From an uncultured Clostridia bacterium (lineage in GTDB: Bacteria; Bacillota; Clostridia; Christensenellales; UBA1242): 64,000 nt of DNA. Each line of letters starts with the position of its first letter. The first letter of the stretch is position 1. Of the stretch, positions 8,987 to 17,190 are shown piece after piece. A program made the translations under genes and the position numbers. The stretch covers positions 1 to 64,000 of the forward strand of contig CALWQM010000002.1 of the NCBI GenBank assembly GCA_944383685.1, written 5' to 3'. The notes beneath the pieces are model-generated. The model was not told the DNA's origin and did not search any database. It worked only from the letters and a program-made list of their open reading frames with translations.

Positions 8987-11698
8987 ATGGGACTTTTTGG
9001 AAATGAAAATAAATCACAAGTTAAAAAACTAAAAAAGATTGCAGATAAAGTTATTGCATTGGATGAAAAATATCGTTCATATAGCGATGAAGATTTAAGA
9101 AAGTGCACTGATGAATTTAAGGAAAGATATAAAAATGGCGAAAGTTTAATGTCGCTTCTTCCTGAGGCTTATGCTGTTATGCGTGAGGCAAGCGACAGAG
9201 TTTTAAAGATGCGCCATTTCTATGTTCAAATTCTGGGTGGTATTGCACTCCATCAAGGGCGTATTGCAGAAATGGCAACTGGTGAAGGTAAAACCTTGGT
9301 GGCAACTCTCCCTGCATATCTCAATGCGTTAACTGGTGAAGGAGTGCATGTTGTCACTGTCAATGAATACCTTGCAAAGCGTGACGCTGAATGGATGGGT
9401 AAAGTTTACAGATTTTTGGGGCTTACTGTTGGCATTGCGGTTTCAAACATGAGTGAAGTTGAAAAAAGAAAAGCTTATGCATGTGATATCACCTATTGCA
9501 CAAACAATGAACTTGGCTTTGACTATCTTCGTGACAATATGGCTGTAACCAAGGAACAAAGAGTTCAAAGGGGGCATGCTTTTGCCATTGTGGATGAAGT
9601 TGACTCAATTCTCATTGATGAAGCAAGAACACCTCTTATTATCTCTGGACGTGGAATGAAATCTGGTGAGCAGTATATCCAAGCGCAAAGATTTGCAAAG
9701 ACCTTGAAACCAGAAGATTATGAAAAAGACGAAAAAACAAAGGCTTTGAACCTTACTGAAAGCGGTATTGCAAAAGCTGAAAGATATTTTAAACTTGACA
9801 ACTTGTCCGACATTGACAACCTTGAACTTAACCATCACATTAACAATGCGTTGAAAGCGAATTTCATTATGTTCCGTGATGAAAACTATATTGTTAAAGA
9901 TGGCGAAGTTGTTATTGTTGATGAATTTACAGGACGTTTAATGCCTGGCAGACGTTATAATGATGGGCTTCACCAAGCGATTGAAGCAAAAGAAGGTGTG
10001 GAAATTAAGGATGAAAACAAAACTCTTGCAACCATCACTTTCCAAAACTATTTCCGTCTTTATAACAAACTTTCTGGTATGACAGGAACTGCAAAAACGG
10101 AAGAAGCAGAATTTAGGGCAATTTATAGGCTTGACGTTGTTACAATTCCATCAAACTTGCCAAACATTCGTAAAGATGAACCAGATATTATTTTTTCCAC
10201 TGAAAGAGGTAAGATAAGAGCAATTATTGAAGAAATCAAAAGACGTCATGCAACTGGGCAACCAATCTTGGTGGGAACTATCACCATTGATAAGAGTGAG
10301 CTTATTTCAAAAGCATTGAAAGAAGCAAAGATTAAACACACAGTTTTGAATGCTAAAAACAACGAAATGGAAAGCCAAATTGTTGCACAAGCAGGGCGAA
10401 AGGGTGCTGTTACCATTGCAACAAACATGGCAGGTCGTGGAACTGATATTTTGCTTGGTGGTAACCCAGAATTTATGGCAAAGAAAAAAATGAAGGATGA
10501 AAACTTCACAGATGAACAAATTTCTTATGCCACTGCCTTCAACACTGTTGAAAGTGCAGATTTAAACAGAGCAAGAGAAAGATATAACGAACTTTACAGC
10601 GAATTTAAGAAGATAACTGATGCTGAAAAAGAAGAAGTTAAAGAAGTGGGTGGTCTTCATATTATTGGAACAGAACGCCATGAATCAAGACGTATTGATA
10701 ACCAGCTTCGCGGACGTGCTTCCCGTCAAGGTGACCCAGGTTCAAGTGTTTTCTTCATTTCTTTTGAAGACGATTTAATTAAGCGTTTTGCAGGAGAAAA
10801 ATTTAAGAAACTCGCAACTTTCTTTAAACTTGAAGAAGATACACCAATTCAACTTAAAATTATGTCCAGACAAATTGAGTCTGCTCAAAAGAAAATTGAA
10901 ATGCAAAACTTTGCAATAAGAAAAACAGTTCTTCAATTTGACGATGTTTTGAATGCTCAAAGAGAAATTATCTATAAGCAAAGAAACAGTGTGCTTGATG
11001 GTGAAAGTGTGCATGAGCAAGTTATGAATATGATGCCACATCTTGTTTCAACTTATGTAAATCGTTGCGTTGACCCAGAAAAACCATATTTTGATTGGGA
11101 TTATGAAAAGATAAACAAGGAACTTGAAAACGGCATTCTTGAAAAAGGACAAAACAAAATCACAGAAGAATTTTGCGAAGGGTTTGACATTGATGATTTC
11201 AATGAAAAAGTTTTGGAACTTGCTAAAAATAGATACATGGAAAGAATGCAAGAAGCAGGAAAAATTGGAATTGATTTTGAAAAGATTGAAAAATTTGTGC
11301 TTTTGAAAGTTGTTGACACAAATTGGATGAATCATATTGACGATATGCAAATCATGAAAAATGAAATTTTTGCTCGTGGATTTGGTAATCAAGACCCAAT
11401 TCTTGCCTATAAGAAAGATGGTTTTGAAATGTTTGATAAAATGATTGACAGAATCAGGGAAACCACTTGTCTTGTGCTTTTAAACACAAAGATTGAAGTT
11501 AGACGTCCAGAACCAAAGCCAGAAACAACACTTAAAAACACAGAAGCAAAAAAATATGACCCAAGCGAACGCCCACAAGAAAGAAAAATTCAAAAAACAG
11601 TTGTAAACACAACCAAAAAGGTTGGCAGAAATGACCCATGCCCATGTGGAAGCGGAAAGAAATATAAAAACTGTTGCATGTTAAAAGAAGGAAATTAA
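8987..11698 (+). CDS. secA: Preprotein translocase ATPase SecA
   Basis: SecA is the ATPase motor that pushes unfolded preproteins through the SecYEG channel. The 903-residue protein is full length. It has Walker A motif TGEGKT at about 97-102, DEAD-type motif VDEVDS at about 202, the second RecA-like domain with TNMAGRGTDI, and helicase motif QLRGRASRQGDPG. It ends in the SEC-C zinc tail CPCGSGKKYKNCC (about 883-895), which binds SecB or phospholipid in relatives. GGAG lies 6 bases ahead of the ATG, and a TATAAT at 8963-8968 with a weak -35 is the probable promoter. It is monocistronic with a strong terminator. Its position beside the giant membrane protein may be incidental. Confidence 0.98.
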   Translation: MGLFGNENKSQVKKLKKIADKVIALDEKYRSYSDEDLRKCTDEFKERYKNGESLMSLLPEAYAVMREASDRVLKMRHFYVQILGGIALHQGRIAEMATGEGKTLVATLPAYLNALTGEGVHVVTVNEYLAKRDAEWMGKVYRFLGLTVGIAVSNMSEVEKRKAYACDITYCTNNELGFDYLRDNMAVTKEQRVQRGHAFAIVDEVDSILIDEARTPLIISGRGMKSGEQYIQAQRFAKTLKPEDYEKDEKTKALNLTESGIAKAERYFKLDNLSDIDNLELNHHINNALKANFIMFRDENYIVKDGEVVIVDEFTGRLMPGRRYNDGLHQAIEAKEGVEIKDENKTLATITFQNYFRLYNKLSGMTGTAKTEEAEFRAIYRLDVVTIPSNLPNIRKDEPDIIFSTERGKIRAIIEEIKRRHATGQPILVGTITIDKSELISKALKEAKIKHTVLNAKNNEMESQIVAQAGRKGAVTIATNMAGRGTDILLGGNPEFMAKKKMKDENFTDEQISYATAFNTVESADLNRARERYNELYSEFKKITDAEKEEVKEVGGLHIIGTERHESRRIDNQLRGRASRQGDPGSSVFFISFEDDLIKRFAGEKFKKLATFFKLEEDTPIQLKIMSRQIESAQKKIEMQNFAIRKTVLQFDDVLNAQREIIYKQRNSVLDGESVHEQVMNMMPHLVSTYVNRCVDPEKPYFDWDYEKINKELENGILEKGQNKITEEFCEGFDIDDFNEKVLELAKNRYMERMQEAGKIGIDFEKIEKFVLLKVVDTNWMNHIDDMQIMKNEIFARGFGNQDPILAYKKDGFEMFDKMIDRIRETTCLVLLNTKIEVRRPEPKPETTLKNTEAKKYDPSERPQERKIQKTVVNTTKKVGRNDPCPCGSGKKYKNCCMLKEGN

Positions 11699-11712
11699 TT
11701 GTGATAAAATGG

Positions 11713-11745
11713 AAAAAGCAGATATTTAAAATCTGCTTTTTTTGA
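11713..11745 (+). terminator. secA terminator
   Basis: AAAAAGCAGAT pairs with ATCTGCTTTTT around the loop ATTTAAA, followed by further Ts, 15 bases after the secA stop. Confidence 0.9.
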
Positions 11746-11807
11746 TATTGACATGGGGATAATATAGTGATAAAATATGGTTGAATTTTAAAGTTGGGAG
11801 TATTATT

Positions 11808-12398
11808 ATGGATGAAATTAGGCAAGTGAGTGAAGATGTTGTTATTAAAGAGGCTTTGAAATGGTGGGTGAATATTCTTTCTTCAAAAGATGCACCAAGG
11901 TCTTATGAAAAGGAATTTGTTGAAAATTATGGTGAGATAGAATCAATCAGCCCAAATATTTATAAGCAGTTTATTGATTCTGCAAAACGTTTAGACAGAA
12001 TTGCCGCAGTTGAGAGAAAGGTTGTTGCATTAAATGAAGAACAAGTGAAAAAATTTATTGAAACCGCTGTTCCAATAATTAGAAAGGAAATTAAAGAAAG
12101 GGGAATTGCATATCTTTATACTGATGAATACGCAATGGCAGGTGGAACACTTGCACTTATTGCATATAAATCAAACATTCCAAATAATGGAAATATTGGG
12201 GAAGATGGCAAAAGGTTGGCAACAGCATTTCCAGAAGGGGTTGAAATGTATGTTTCAAGAGAAAAAATTGATGTAAGGTATGACGAAAAAGGAGTTTTAC
12301 ACACTGTTTATGAGGTGCCAAAACTTGAAAAAGGAAATAATGTTAACAGAGAATTTTTGCAAAAAAAGATAGATGAATATAATCAAAAGAAACTTTAA
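11808..12398 (+). CDS. Hypothetical cytoplasmic protein (196 aa)
   Basis: I do not recognise the family. The protein has no signal peptide or membrane segment. It is mainly helical in the first half (MDEIRQVSEDVVIKEALKWW onward) and has a mixed Gly-containing region at about 110-165 (AMAGGTLALIAYKS). Start choice: a TTG at 11781 would add nine residues, but GGGAG lies 7 bases ahead of the ATG at 11808, so that start is preferred. It stands alone between the secA terminator and the convergent ribosomal operon, and shares a bidirectional terminator with rpmE. It may be lineage-specific. Confidence 0.75.
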   Translation: MDEIRQVSEDVVIKEALKWWVNILSSKDAPRSYEKEFVENYGEIESISPNIYKQFIDSAKRLDRIAAVERKVVALNEEQVKKFIETAVPIIRKEIKERGIAYLYTDEYAMAGGTLALIAYKSNIPNNGNIGEDGKRLATAFPEGVEMYVSREKIDVRYDEKGVLHTVYEVPKLEKGNNVNREFLQKKIDEYNQKKL

Positions 12399-12412
12399 TA
12401 ATGAAATTAAAA

Positions 12413-12448
12413 TAAAAAAGGCAACATATAAACTGTTGTCTTTTTTTA
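12413..12448. terminator. Bidirectional terminator between the 196-aa gene and rpmE
   Basis: AAAAAGGCAACA pairs with TGTTGTCTTTTT (one G-T pair) around TATAAAC. The A-run on the left and T-run on the right allow it to stop transcription from both converging units. Confidence 0.8.
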
Positions 12449-12481
12449 ACAATATTTAAGCTTTGTTAATATTTGTGGAGA

Positions 12482-12688
12482 TTAACCACGATTATATTTT
12501 TTATTGAATTTTTCAACATTACCACTTGCATCAACAACTTTCTTTTTGCCTGTGTAGAATGGGTGACATTTGTTGCAAATATCAATTTTGATTGTATCTC
12601 CCTTTACACAAGAACCTGTTTTAAAAGTGTTTCCACATGCACATACAACTGTAACTTCATGGTAATTTGGGTGTGTATTTTCCTTCAT
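12482..12688 (-). CDS. rpmE: 50S ribosomal protein L31
   Basis: This is a 68-residue L31 of the zinc-containing type: Cys residues in VVCACGNTF and [13 protein letters not shown] form the metal site, and the C-terminal [10 protein letters not shown] block is typical. L31 bridges the two ribosomal subunits. It is the last gene of the rpsF-ssb-rpsR-rpmE operon, 12 bases after rpsR, with an AAGGAG ribosome binding site. L31 at the end of an S6-SSB-S18 operon is not the most common arrangement: it often lies next to DUF1385, prmC and prfA, which here are just across the divergent promoter. Confidence 0.97.
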   Translation of the reverse strand: MKENTHPNYHEVTVVCACGNTFKTGSCVKGDTIKIDICNKCHPFYTGKKKVVDASGNVEKFNKKYNRG

Positions 12689-12700
12689 ATTTTTCTCCTT

Positions 12701-12964
12701 TTAGTCACCAATGTATGGAAGTAATGCCATATTTCTTGCTCTTTTGATTGCGTTAGCAAGTTCTCTTTGATGGTAAGAGCAAACGCCAGTTTGACGTCTT
12801 GGCAAAATTTTACCTTTTTCTGTGACGAATTTTCTAAGTTTAGCAACATCTTTATAGTCAATAGGTGTATCACTTCCAGCAACGCAGAAAGCACAAACTT
12901 TCTTTTTTGAAGTTGGCTTACGGAATTTTTTTACAACCTTTTCTTCGGTTTTAACTTCGTTCAT
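12701..12964 (-). CDS. rpsR: 30S ribosomal protein S18
   Basis: The 87-residue S18 has the characteristic core [13 protein letters not shown] followed by [18 protein letters not shown] and a helical end. S18 pairs with S6 in the platform of the small subunit. An upstream GTG (12985) would extend it by seven residues, but AAGGAGAG sits just before the ATG at 12964 and decides the start. It contains the pair KVCAFCVAG, a Cys motif found in zinc-binding S18 variants. A CCAC/GTGG mini-hairpin lies just ahead of the ribosome binding site. Confidence 0.96.
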   Translation of the reverse strand: MNEVKTEEKVVKKFRKPTSKKKVCAFCVAGSDTPIDYKDVAKLRKFVTEKGKILPRRQTGVCSYHQRELANAIKRARNMALLPYIGD

Positions 12965-13079
12965 TATTCTCTCCTTTTTCACCACAAAAGTGGCTGATTT
13001 TTATCAAATAATTTTTAGACAAATTGATTTTATAATCTCTATTCTAGTTACAAAGTGACAAGCTTAATTTCACGAGTAA

Positions 13080-13502
13080 TTAGAATGGGAGACTGTCATC
13101 ATCAATTTCTTCAAGTTCTGCTGTTTGTTTAGGTTCATTTTTTGGTTCGCTTGGCATGAAATCGCCACTGCCGTCACTGCCACCACGAGCAGAACTAATA
13201 AATTCAACTTCGTCAGCAACAACGTCTGTTGTGTAACGTTTTGAGCCATCTTGTGCATCATAACTTGATGTTTGAAGGCGACCAACAACAGCACACTTTG
13301 AACCTTTTTTCAAAAATTTATGGCAATTTTCTGCTTGATTTCTCCAAACAACAATATTAATGAAATCAGCATCTCTTTCGCCATCAGCATTAGCAAATCT
13401 TCTTGTAACTGCAAGTGAAAATCTGCAAACAGAAACACCACTATTAGTGGTTTGAAGTTCTGGGTCACGAGTAAGATTTCCAATTAAAATAACTTTGTTC
13501 AT
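13080..13502 (-). CDS. ssb: Single-stranded DNA-binding protein
   Basis: The 140-residue protein carries one OB fold (about 1-105, MNKVILIGNLTRDPEL to VADEVEF), a Gly/Ser/Pro-rich flexible linker and the acidic C-terminal tip DDDSLPF that recruits replication and repair partners. SSB coats single-stranded DNA as a tetramer. It follows rpsF by 9 bases in the classic rpsF-ssb-rpsR order; GGAG precedes its ATG. A 115-base gap with several weak hairpins separates it from rpsR. Confidence 0.97.
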   Translation of the reverse strand: MNKVILIGNLTRDPELQTTNSGVSVCRFSLAVTRRFANADGERDADFINIVVWRNQAENCHKFLKKGSKCAVVGRLQTSSYDAQDGSKRYTTDVVADEVEFISSARGGSDGSGDFMPSEPKNEPKQTAELEEIDDDSLPF

Positions 13503-13511
13503 AAATAACTC

Positions 13512-13793
13512 CTATTTTCTAACAAACATTTGACGAACAATTCCGTCAGTGATTGTCATAAGTTTGTTCATAGCATCAACTTCTGCTGGGTCCATAGTCA
13601 TATTGAAAATAACATAGAAACCTTCGTTTTTGAAGTTAATTGGATAAGCAAACTTTTTCATACCAACTTTTTCAACGCCTTCGATTGTGCCTTTGTGAGA
13701 TTCAACATAAGCTTTAAACTTGTTGATGAGTTCTTCTCTTTTTTCTTCACTAGCATCACCAGCGATGATAAACATAAGTTCATACTTATTCAT
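13512..13793 (-). CDS. rpsF: 30S ribosomal protein S6
   Basis: The 93-residue S6 begins MNKYELMFII and has the ferredoxin-like fold of the family, with KKFAYPINFKNEGFYVIFNM in the centre. It binds S18 on the 16S rRNA platform. It is the first gene of the operon, with a strong AAAAGGAGG ribosome binding site and a structured leader of about 70 bases. In many bacteria the S6:S18 complex represses its own mRNA through the leader. Confidence 0.97.
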   Translation of the reverse strand: MNKYELMFIIAGDASEEKREELINKFKAYVESHKGTIEGVEKVGMKKFAYPINFKNEGFYVIFNMTMDPAEVDAMNKLMTITDGIVRQMFVRK

Positions 13794-13896
13794 CTTTCTA
13801 CCTCCTTTTGGACTAATGGTTTTTGCATTTGCGCAAAAACAAGGACAGTTTTTTACTGCTGACGAAATAATAACACATTTTAAAAGGCTTTGTCAA
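13794..13896 (-). promoter_or_regulatory. rpsF operon promoter and structured leader
   Basis: On the minus strand TTGACA (13891-13896) and TATTAT (13867-13872) are spaced by 18 bases. The transcribed leader contains a hairpin GTTTTTGC/GCAAAAAC flanked by TGTCC and GGAC-like segments, before the AAAAGGAGG site. The position suits an S6:S18 autoregulatory leader, but I do not see the conserved CCG loop of the described motif, so the regulatory role is inferred only. Confidence 0.6.
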
Positions 13897-14080
13897 GTAT
13901 TATAATTTATATATTATTAAGATTTTTTAATAAACCTGGTAAAATTTCTTAATAGACTGATAAGATTAGCATACTGACAAGAACTGAAAGATATTTTTAG
14001 AAACTGAAAAATATCCATTGCATAAGCGGGGTAGTCAATGATTTTGTTATGAATTAAATAAAAATGTCAATAATTAAGGC

Positions 14081-15766
14081 ATGAAGAACTTGTTTTTTCC
14101 ATGCTCTAATGGTGCTGTGTGTCAAAATGAAGATAGGCGTGCATTATCTCTTATAGATTGTGACGGCGGAAAAAAACTTTTCAGCGAAAACACAAAAAAT
14201 AAAGTTATTTTCTGGCATTTTCCGTTTGCAAGAGGTTTGCAGTATTTTATCTTTGGCATCTTGGCACTTTTTAAAACACTTTTTTGGTCGGCAAAGGTGT
14301 GTGAAAAAAAGAAGAAAAATGAAAAGGATTACACAGTTTGGATGGCACTTTTGATGGCTTTTTTTGGTGTTTTCTTTGCTGGAATAATTATTGGCTATTT
14401 GCCTGGAAAACTTGGCTATTTTCTTGTTGGGGCAAATGGGTCAACTCTTTTAAGAAACTTTTTGATTTCATTTTTTAGGATAATTCTGTTTGCAATTTTT
14501 CTTATCTGCCTTAAAGCTTTTCCTGTTATGAGAGAGTTTTTCCGCTTTAACAGGGCTTGCGATTTGGTTTCCATTTATGGGGATAATGCAAGGGGAAAAT
14601 ATAAGAATGGGCTTTGTGAACCATTGAATTTTTTAAATTACCTAATATTTGTTTTCTTTTTGGACATTTTTGTGGTAACATTTATTGGAATAAGCATGGG
14701 ATATTTTTTAAATTTTCTTGTTAATTTGGCAATTTTTATCCTATGCACAATGGTTTGCTATGAAATTTTGTGGTTGATTGATAAAAGTGGATGGAGCTAT
14801 TTGAAGTCACTTTGCTTTGTAACATCATTTTTTGTGACAATGCGTCCATCAATCACGCACGTTGAAACCGTTTTAACAGCACTTACGGAAATAAATTTTT
14901 TAACAACACAAAAGGACAGAAGTTATATGGAAGATGAAAGCAAAAAGCCTTTTTCAGTTGTTTACACTGAGGTGAGAAACAAACTTCTTGCCAGCAACGT
15001 GACTGACAAAAGTGATGCTGATTGGATAATTGCAACAGTGCTTGGAAAAAACCGAGCAGAAATTAAGCTTGTTGAAAGCGTCACTGAAAAGGAATATAAG
15101 GACATCATGAAAGCAACAAACAGGCGTGCAAATGGTGAAAGTGTGGACAATATTTTTGGTTACACAGAATTTTACGGGCTCAGGTTTGATGTCAACAAAA
15201 AAGTTTTAACTCCAAGACCAGAAACAGAAATTTTGGTGGAACAGGTTTTAAGATTTTGCAATAAAAAAACAAAGGTTTTGGATGTTGGAACAGGAAGCGG
15301 GGCGATTGCAGTTACAATTGCAAAAAACAGCGAAGCGCAGGTTTCGGCTCTTGATGTAAGCAAATCCGCACTTATGACAGCGCAGGGCAATGCAAAAAAA
15401 CATGATGTTAAGATTGAATTTATTCATTCAAACCTATTTGAAAACTTGAAAAAAAGAAAAAGATTTGATATAATTGTGTCTAATCCGCCATATATTCCAA
15501 CAAAAGACATCTCAAAACTTGATGTTAATGTAAGGGAGTGCGACCCAAAAATTGCACTCGATGGTGGCGAAGATGGGCTTTTCTTTTACCGAGAAATAAC
15601 AAAAAATGCCATACCGCATTTGAACAATGGTGGCATGATTTTCTATGAGGTTGGAAAAGGGCAAGCAGGAGCTGTGAGAAAAATTTTGAAAGAAAACGGC
15701 TTTAAAGACATAAAAACAATTAAAGATTACAATAAAATTGAAAGGGTGATTTGTGGAAAACTATAA
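14081..15766 (+). CDS. prmC: DUF1385 (YqhQ-like) membrane domain fused to release-factor glutamine methyltransferase PrmC
   Basis: The 561-residue protein joins two normally separate proteins. Residues 1-290 are a DUF1385/YqhQ-like membrane region with about four hydrophobic helices and the family block LKSLCFVTSFFVTMRPSITHVE. The usual N-terminal Gly-rich motif with VMMR is missing. Residues 290-561 are a complete PrmC, with helical N-domain, SAM motif VLDVGTGSGAIAV (about 405-417) and the catalytic NPPYIPT (about 468). PrmC methylates the Gln of the GGQ motif in release factors, and prfA follows with a 14-base overlap. In relatives DUF1385, prmC and prfA are consecutive genes, so this is a fusion of neighbours. 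No convincing ribosome binding site precedes the ATG. Confidence 0.9.
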   Translation: MKNLFFPCSNGAVCQNEDRRALSLIDCDGGKKLFSENTKNKVIFWHFPFARGLQYFIFGILALFKTLFWSAKVCEKKKKNEKDYTVWMALLMAFFGVFFAGIIIGYLPGKLGYFLVGANGSTLLRNFLISFFRIILFAIFLICLKAFPVMREFFRFNRACDLVSIYGDNARGKYKNGLCEPLNFLNYLIFVFFLDIFVVTFIGISMGYFLNFLVNLAIFILCTMVCYEILWLIDKSGWSYLKSLCFVTSFFVTMRPSITHVETVLTALTEINFLTTQKDRSYMEDESKKPFSVVYTEVRNKLLASNVTDKSDADWIIATVLGKNRAEIKLVESVTEKEYKDIMKATNRRANGESVDNIFGYTEFYGLRFDVNKKVLTPRPETEILVEQVLRFCNKKTKVLDVGTGSGAIAVTIAKNSEAQVSALDVSKSALMTAQGNAKKHDVKIEFIHSNLFENLKKRKRFDIIVSNPPYIPTKDISKLDVNVRECDPKIALDGGEDGLFFYREITKNAIPHLNNGGMIFYEVGKGQAGAVRKILKENGFKDIKTIKDYNKIERVICGKL

Positions 15767-16835
15767 GGAATTTTTGGAAAAAACAAAAAAATCAAAAGAA
15801 AGATATGATGAATTAACTCTCCTTATCATGAAACCAGAGATTATTGCGGATAACCGTGAGTGGAAAAAATTGGTTAAGGAACATAACTCTCTTGAAGATA
15901 TTGCAAATGCATATTCTTCTCTTTTATCATTATCACAAAATTTGGAAAAGTGTGAACAAGATGTTGAAAATGAGCAAGACCAAGAGATGAAGGCTCTTTT
16001 TGAAAACGAAATTGAAGAACTTAAAGAAAAAATTGAAAAACAAATTGAGGAAATAAGAATTTTGCTTTTGCCAAAGGATGAGAATGATGAAAGCAACGCA
16101 ATTTTAGAAATTCGTTCCGCTGCTGGCGGTGAGGAAAGTGCACTCTTTGGCTTGGAACTTCTTAGAATGTATACCCATTTTGCAGACAAGAATCGTTGGA
16201 AAACTGAAATTTTGGATATTAACGAAACCGAACTTGGAGGAATAAAAGAATGCACAGTGCTTTTCAGGGGTAAAGGCGCTTATTCAAAACTTAAATATGA
16301 AAGTGGTGTGCACAGGGTTCAACGCGTGCCTGAAACTGAAAGCCAAGGTCGTGTTCACACATCAACTGCCACAGTTGCAGTTTTGCCAGAAATTGAAGAT
16401 ATTGATTTTGAGATTTTGGACAGCGACCTTAAAATTGATACATACAGAAGCGGTGGTGCAGGTGGTCAACATGTCAACAAAACGGAATCTGCAATAAGAA
16501 TCACACATCTTCCAACAGGTATTGTTGTCACATGTCAAGATGAACGTTCTCAACTCAAAAACAAGGAAAAGGCAATGAACATCTTGAAAAGTAAGTTGTA
16601 TGACTATTACCGTGAGCAACGTGACAGCGAATACGAGCAAAACAGAAAAAGTCAAGTTGGCCGTGGAAACAGAAATGAAAGAATAAGAACCTATAATTAT
16701 CCACAAGGTAGAGTTACAGACCACAGAACAAACCTTTCTTCCTATGATTTGGAAGGGGTTTTAAATGGTAACATTGAAGAATTTATTGATGCCATGATAA
16801 TTAAAGAAAGAACAGAACTTCTTGCAAATTTATAA
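15753..16835 (+). CDS. prfA: Peptide chain release factor 1
   Basis: RF1 reads UAA and UAG stop codons and triggers peptide release. The 360-residue protein has the full architecture: a coiled-coil N-terminal domain, the codon-recognition domain and the catalytic motif SGGAGGQHVN (GGQ at about 234). The Gln is the substrate of the PrmC encoded just upstream. It starts at GTG 15753 inside the end of prmC, with AAAGGG about 6 bases ahead, so translation is coupled. The stop at 16835 is followed by the hairpin array and a terminator at 17043-17081. Confidence 0.97.
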   Translation: MENYKEFLEKTKKSKERYDELTLLIMKPEIIADNREWKKLVKEHNSLEDIANAYSSLLSLSQNLEKCEQDVENEQDQEMKALFENEIEELKEKIEKQIEEIRILLLPKDENDESNAILEIRSAAGGEESALFGLELLRMYTHFADKNRWKTEILDINETELGGIKECTVLFRGKGAYSKLKYESGVHRVQRVPETESQGRVHTSTATVAVLPEIEDIDFEILDSDLKIDTYRSGGAGGQHVNKTESAIRITHLPTGIVVTCQDERSQLKNKEKAMNILKSKLYDYYREQRDSEYEQNRKSQVGRGNRNERIRTYNYPQGRVTDHRTNLSSYDLEGVLNGNIEEFIDAMIIKERTELLANL

Positions 16836-16839
16836 AACA

Positions 16840-17022
16840 ACAGAACAATTCGCTAGCTCACATTAAGAGTTGCTAACGCAACATTAAGAGGCAACAATGT
16901 TTAATTCGCGTTGCTTATATTAAGATCGGACTTTGTCCGCATTAAGAGTTGCCTTTGGCAACATGAAGAGAAATTGCAAGGCAATTTCATTAAGAGCAAG
17001 GTAAACCTTGCATTGTGGTAGA
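16840..17022 (+). repeat. Modular hairpin array with ATTAAGAG-like linkers
   Basis: Six copies of a 7-base linker (ATTAAGA, one ATGAAGA) begin at 16862, 16883, 16919, 16941, 16963 and 16989. Between them lie different short inverted repeats: GTTGC-TAAC-GCAAC, GCAAC...GTTGC, CGGAC-TTT-GTCCG, GTTGCC-TTT-GGCAAC, GAAATTGC-AAG-GCAATTTC and, after the last linker, GCAAGG-TAAA-CCTTGC. Each arm pair is perfect although the sequences differ from unit to unit. The array lies between the prfA stop and its terminator, so it should be transcribed. A related element in inverted orientation is at 18605-18684. Confidence 0.85.
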
Positions 17023-17042
17023 TTTATAGTTTATATAAAATT

Positions 17043-17081
17043 AACTTTCGCATAAACTTTGCTTAGTGTGAAAGTTTTTTA
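17043..17081 (+). terminator. Terminator of the prmC-prfA unit
   Basis: AACTTTCGCA (17043-17052) pairs with TGTGAAAGTT (17067-17076, one G-T pair) and runs into a stretch of Ts. It lies beyond the hairpin array, which puts the array in the 3' untranslated region. Confidence 0.75.
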
Positions 17082-17151
17082 TTATGAAACATTTGTTTTC
17101 TTGAAAATGCGTAAATTTTTAATATTTTAGAAAGATATAAAAATTTTGGCA

Positions 17152-17182
17152 TAAAAAAAGACCTTGAATTTTCAAGGTCTAA
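17152..17182 (-). terminator. Terminator of the pilin-like gene
   Basis: AGACCTTGAA and TTCAAGGTCT form a near-perfect hairpin. On the minus strand it is followed by seven Ts, 9 bases after the stop at 17191. Confidence 0.9.
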
Positions 17183-17190
17183 TTTTTAAT

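Noticed and set aside
13970..14040. Hairpin GATATTTTT/AAAAATATC with repeated AACTGAAA near the prmC fusion start.
   Set aside because: It is AT-rich, has no T-run or regulatory partner, and lies in a divergent promoter region where chance pairing is likely.
16840..17022. Hairpin array considered as a CRISPR array.
   Set aside because: The repeated unit is only 7-8 bases, spacing varies from 21 to 36, the intervening segments are themselves palindromes and not unrelated spacers, and no cas gene is present.
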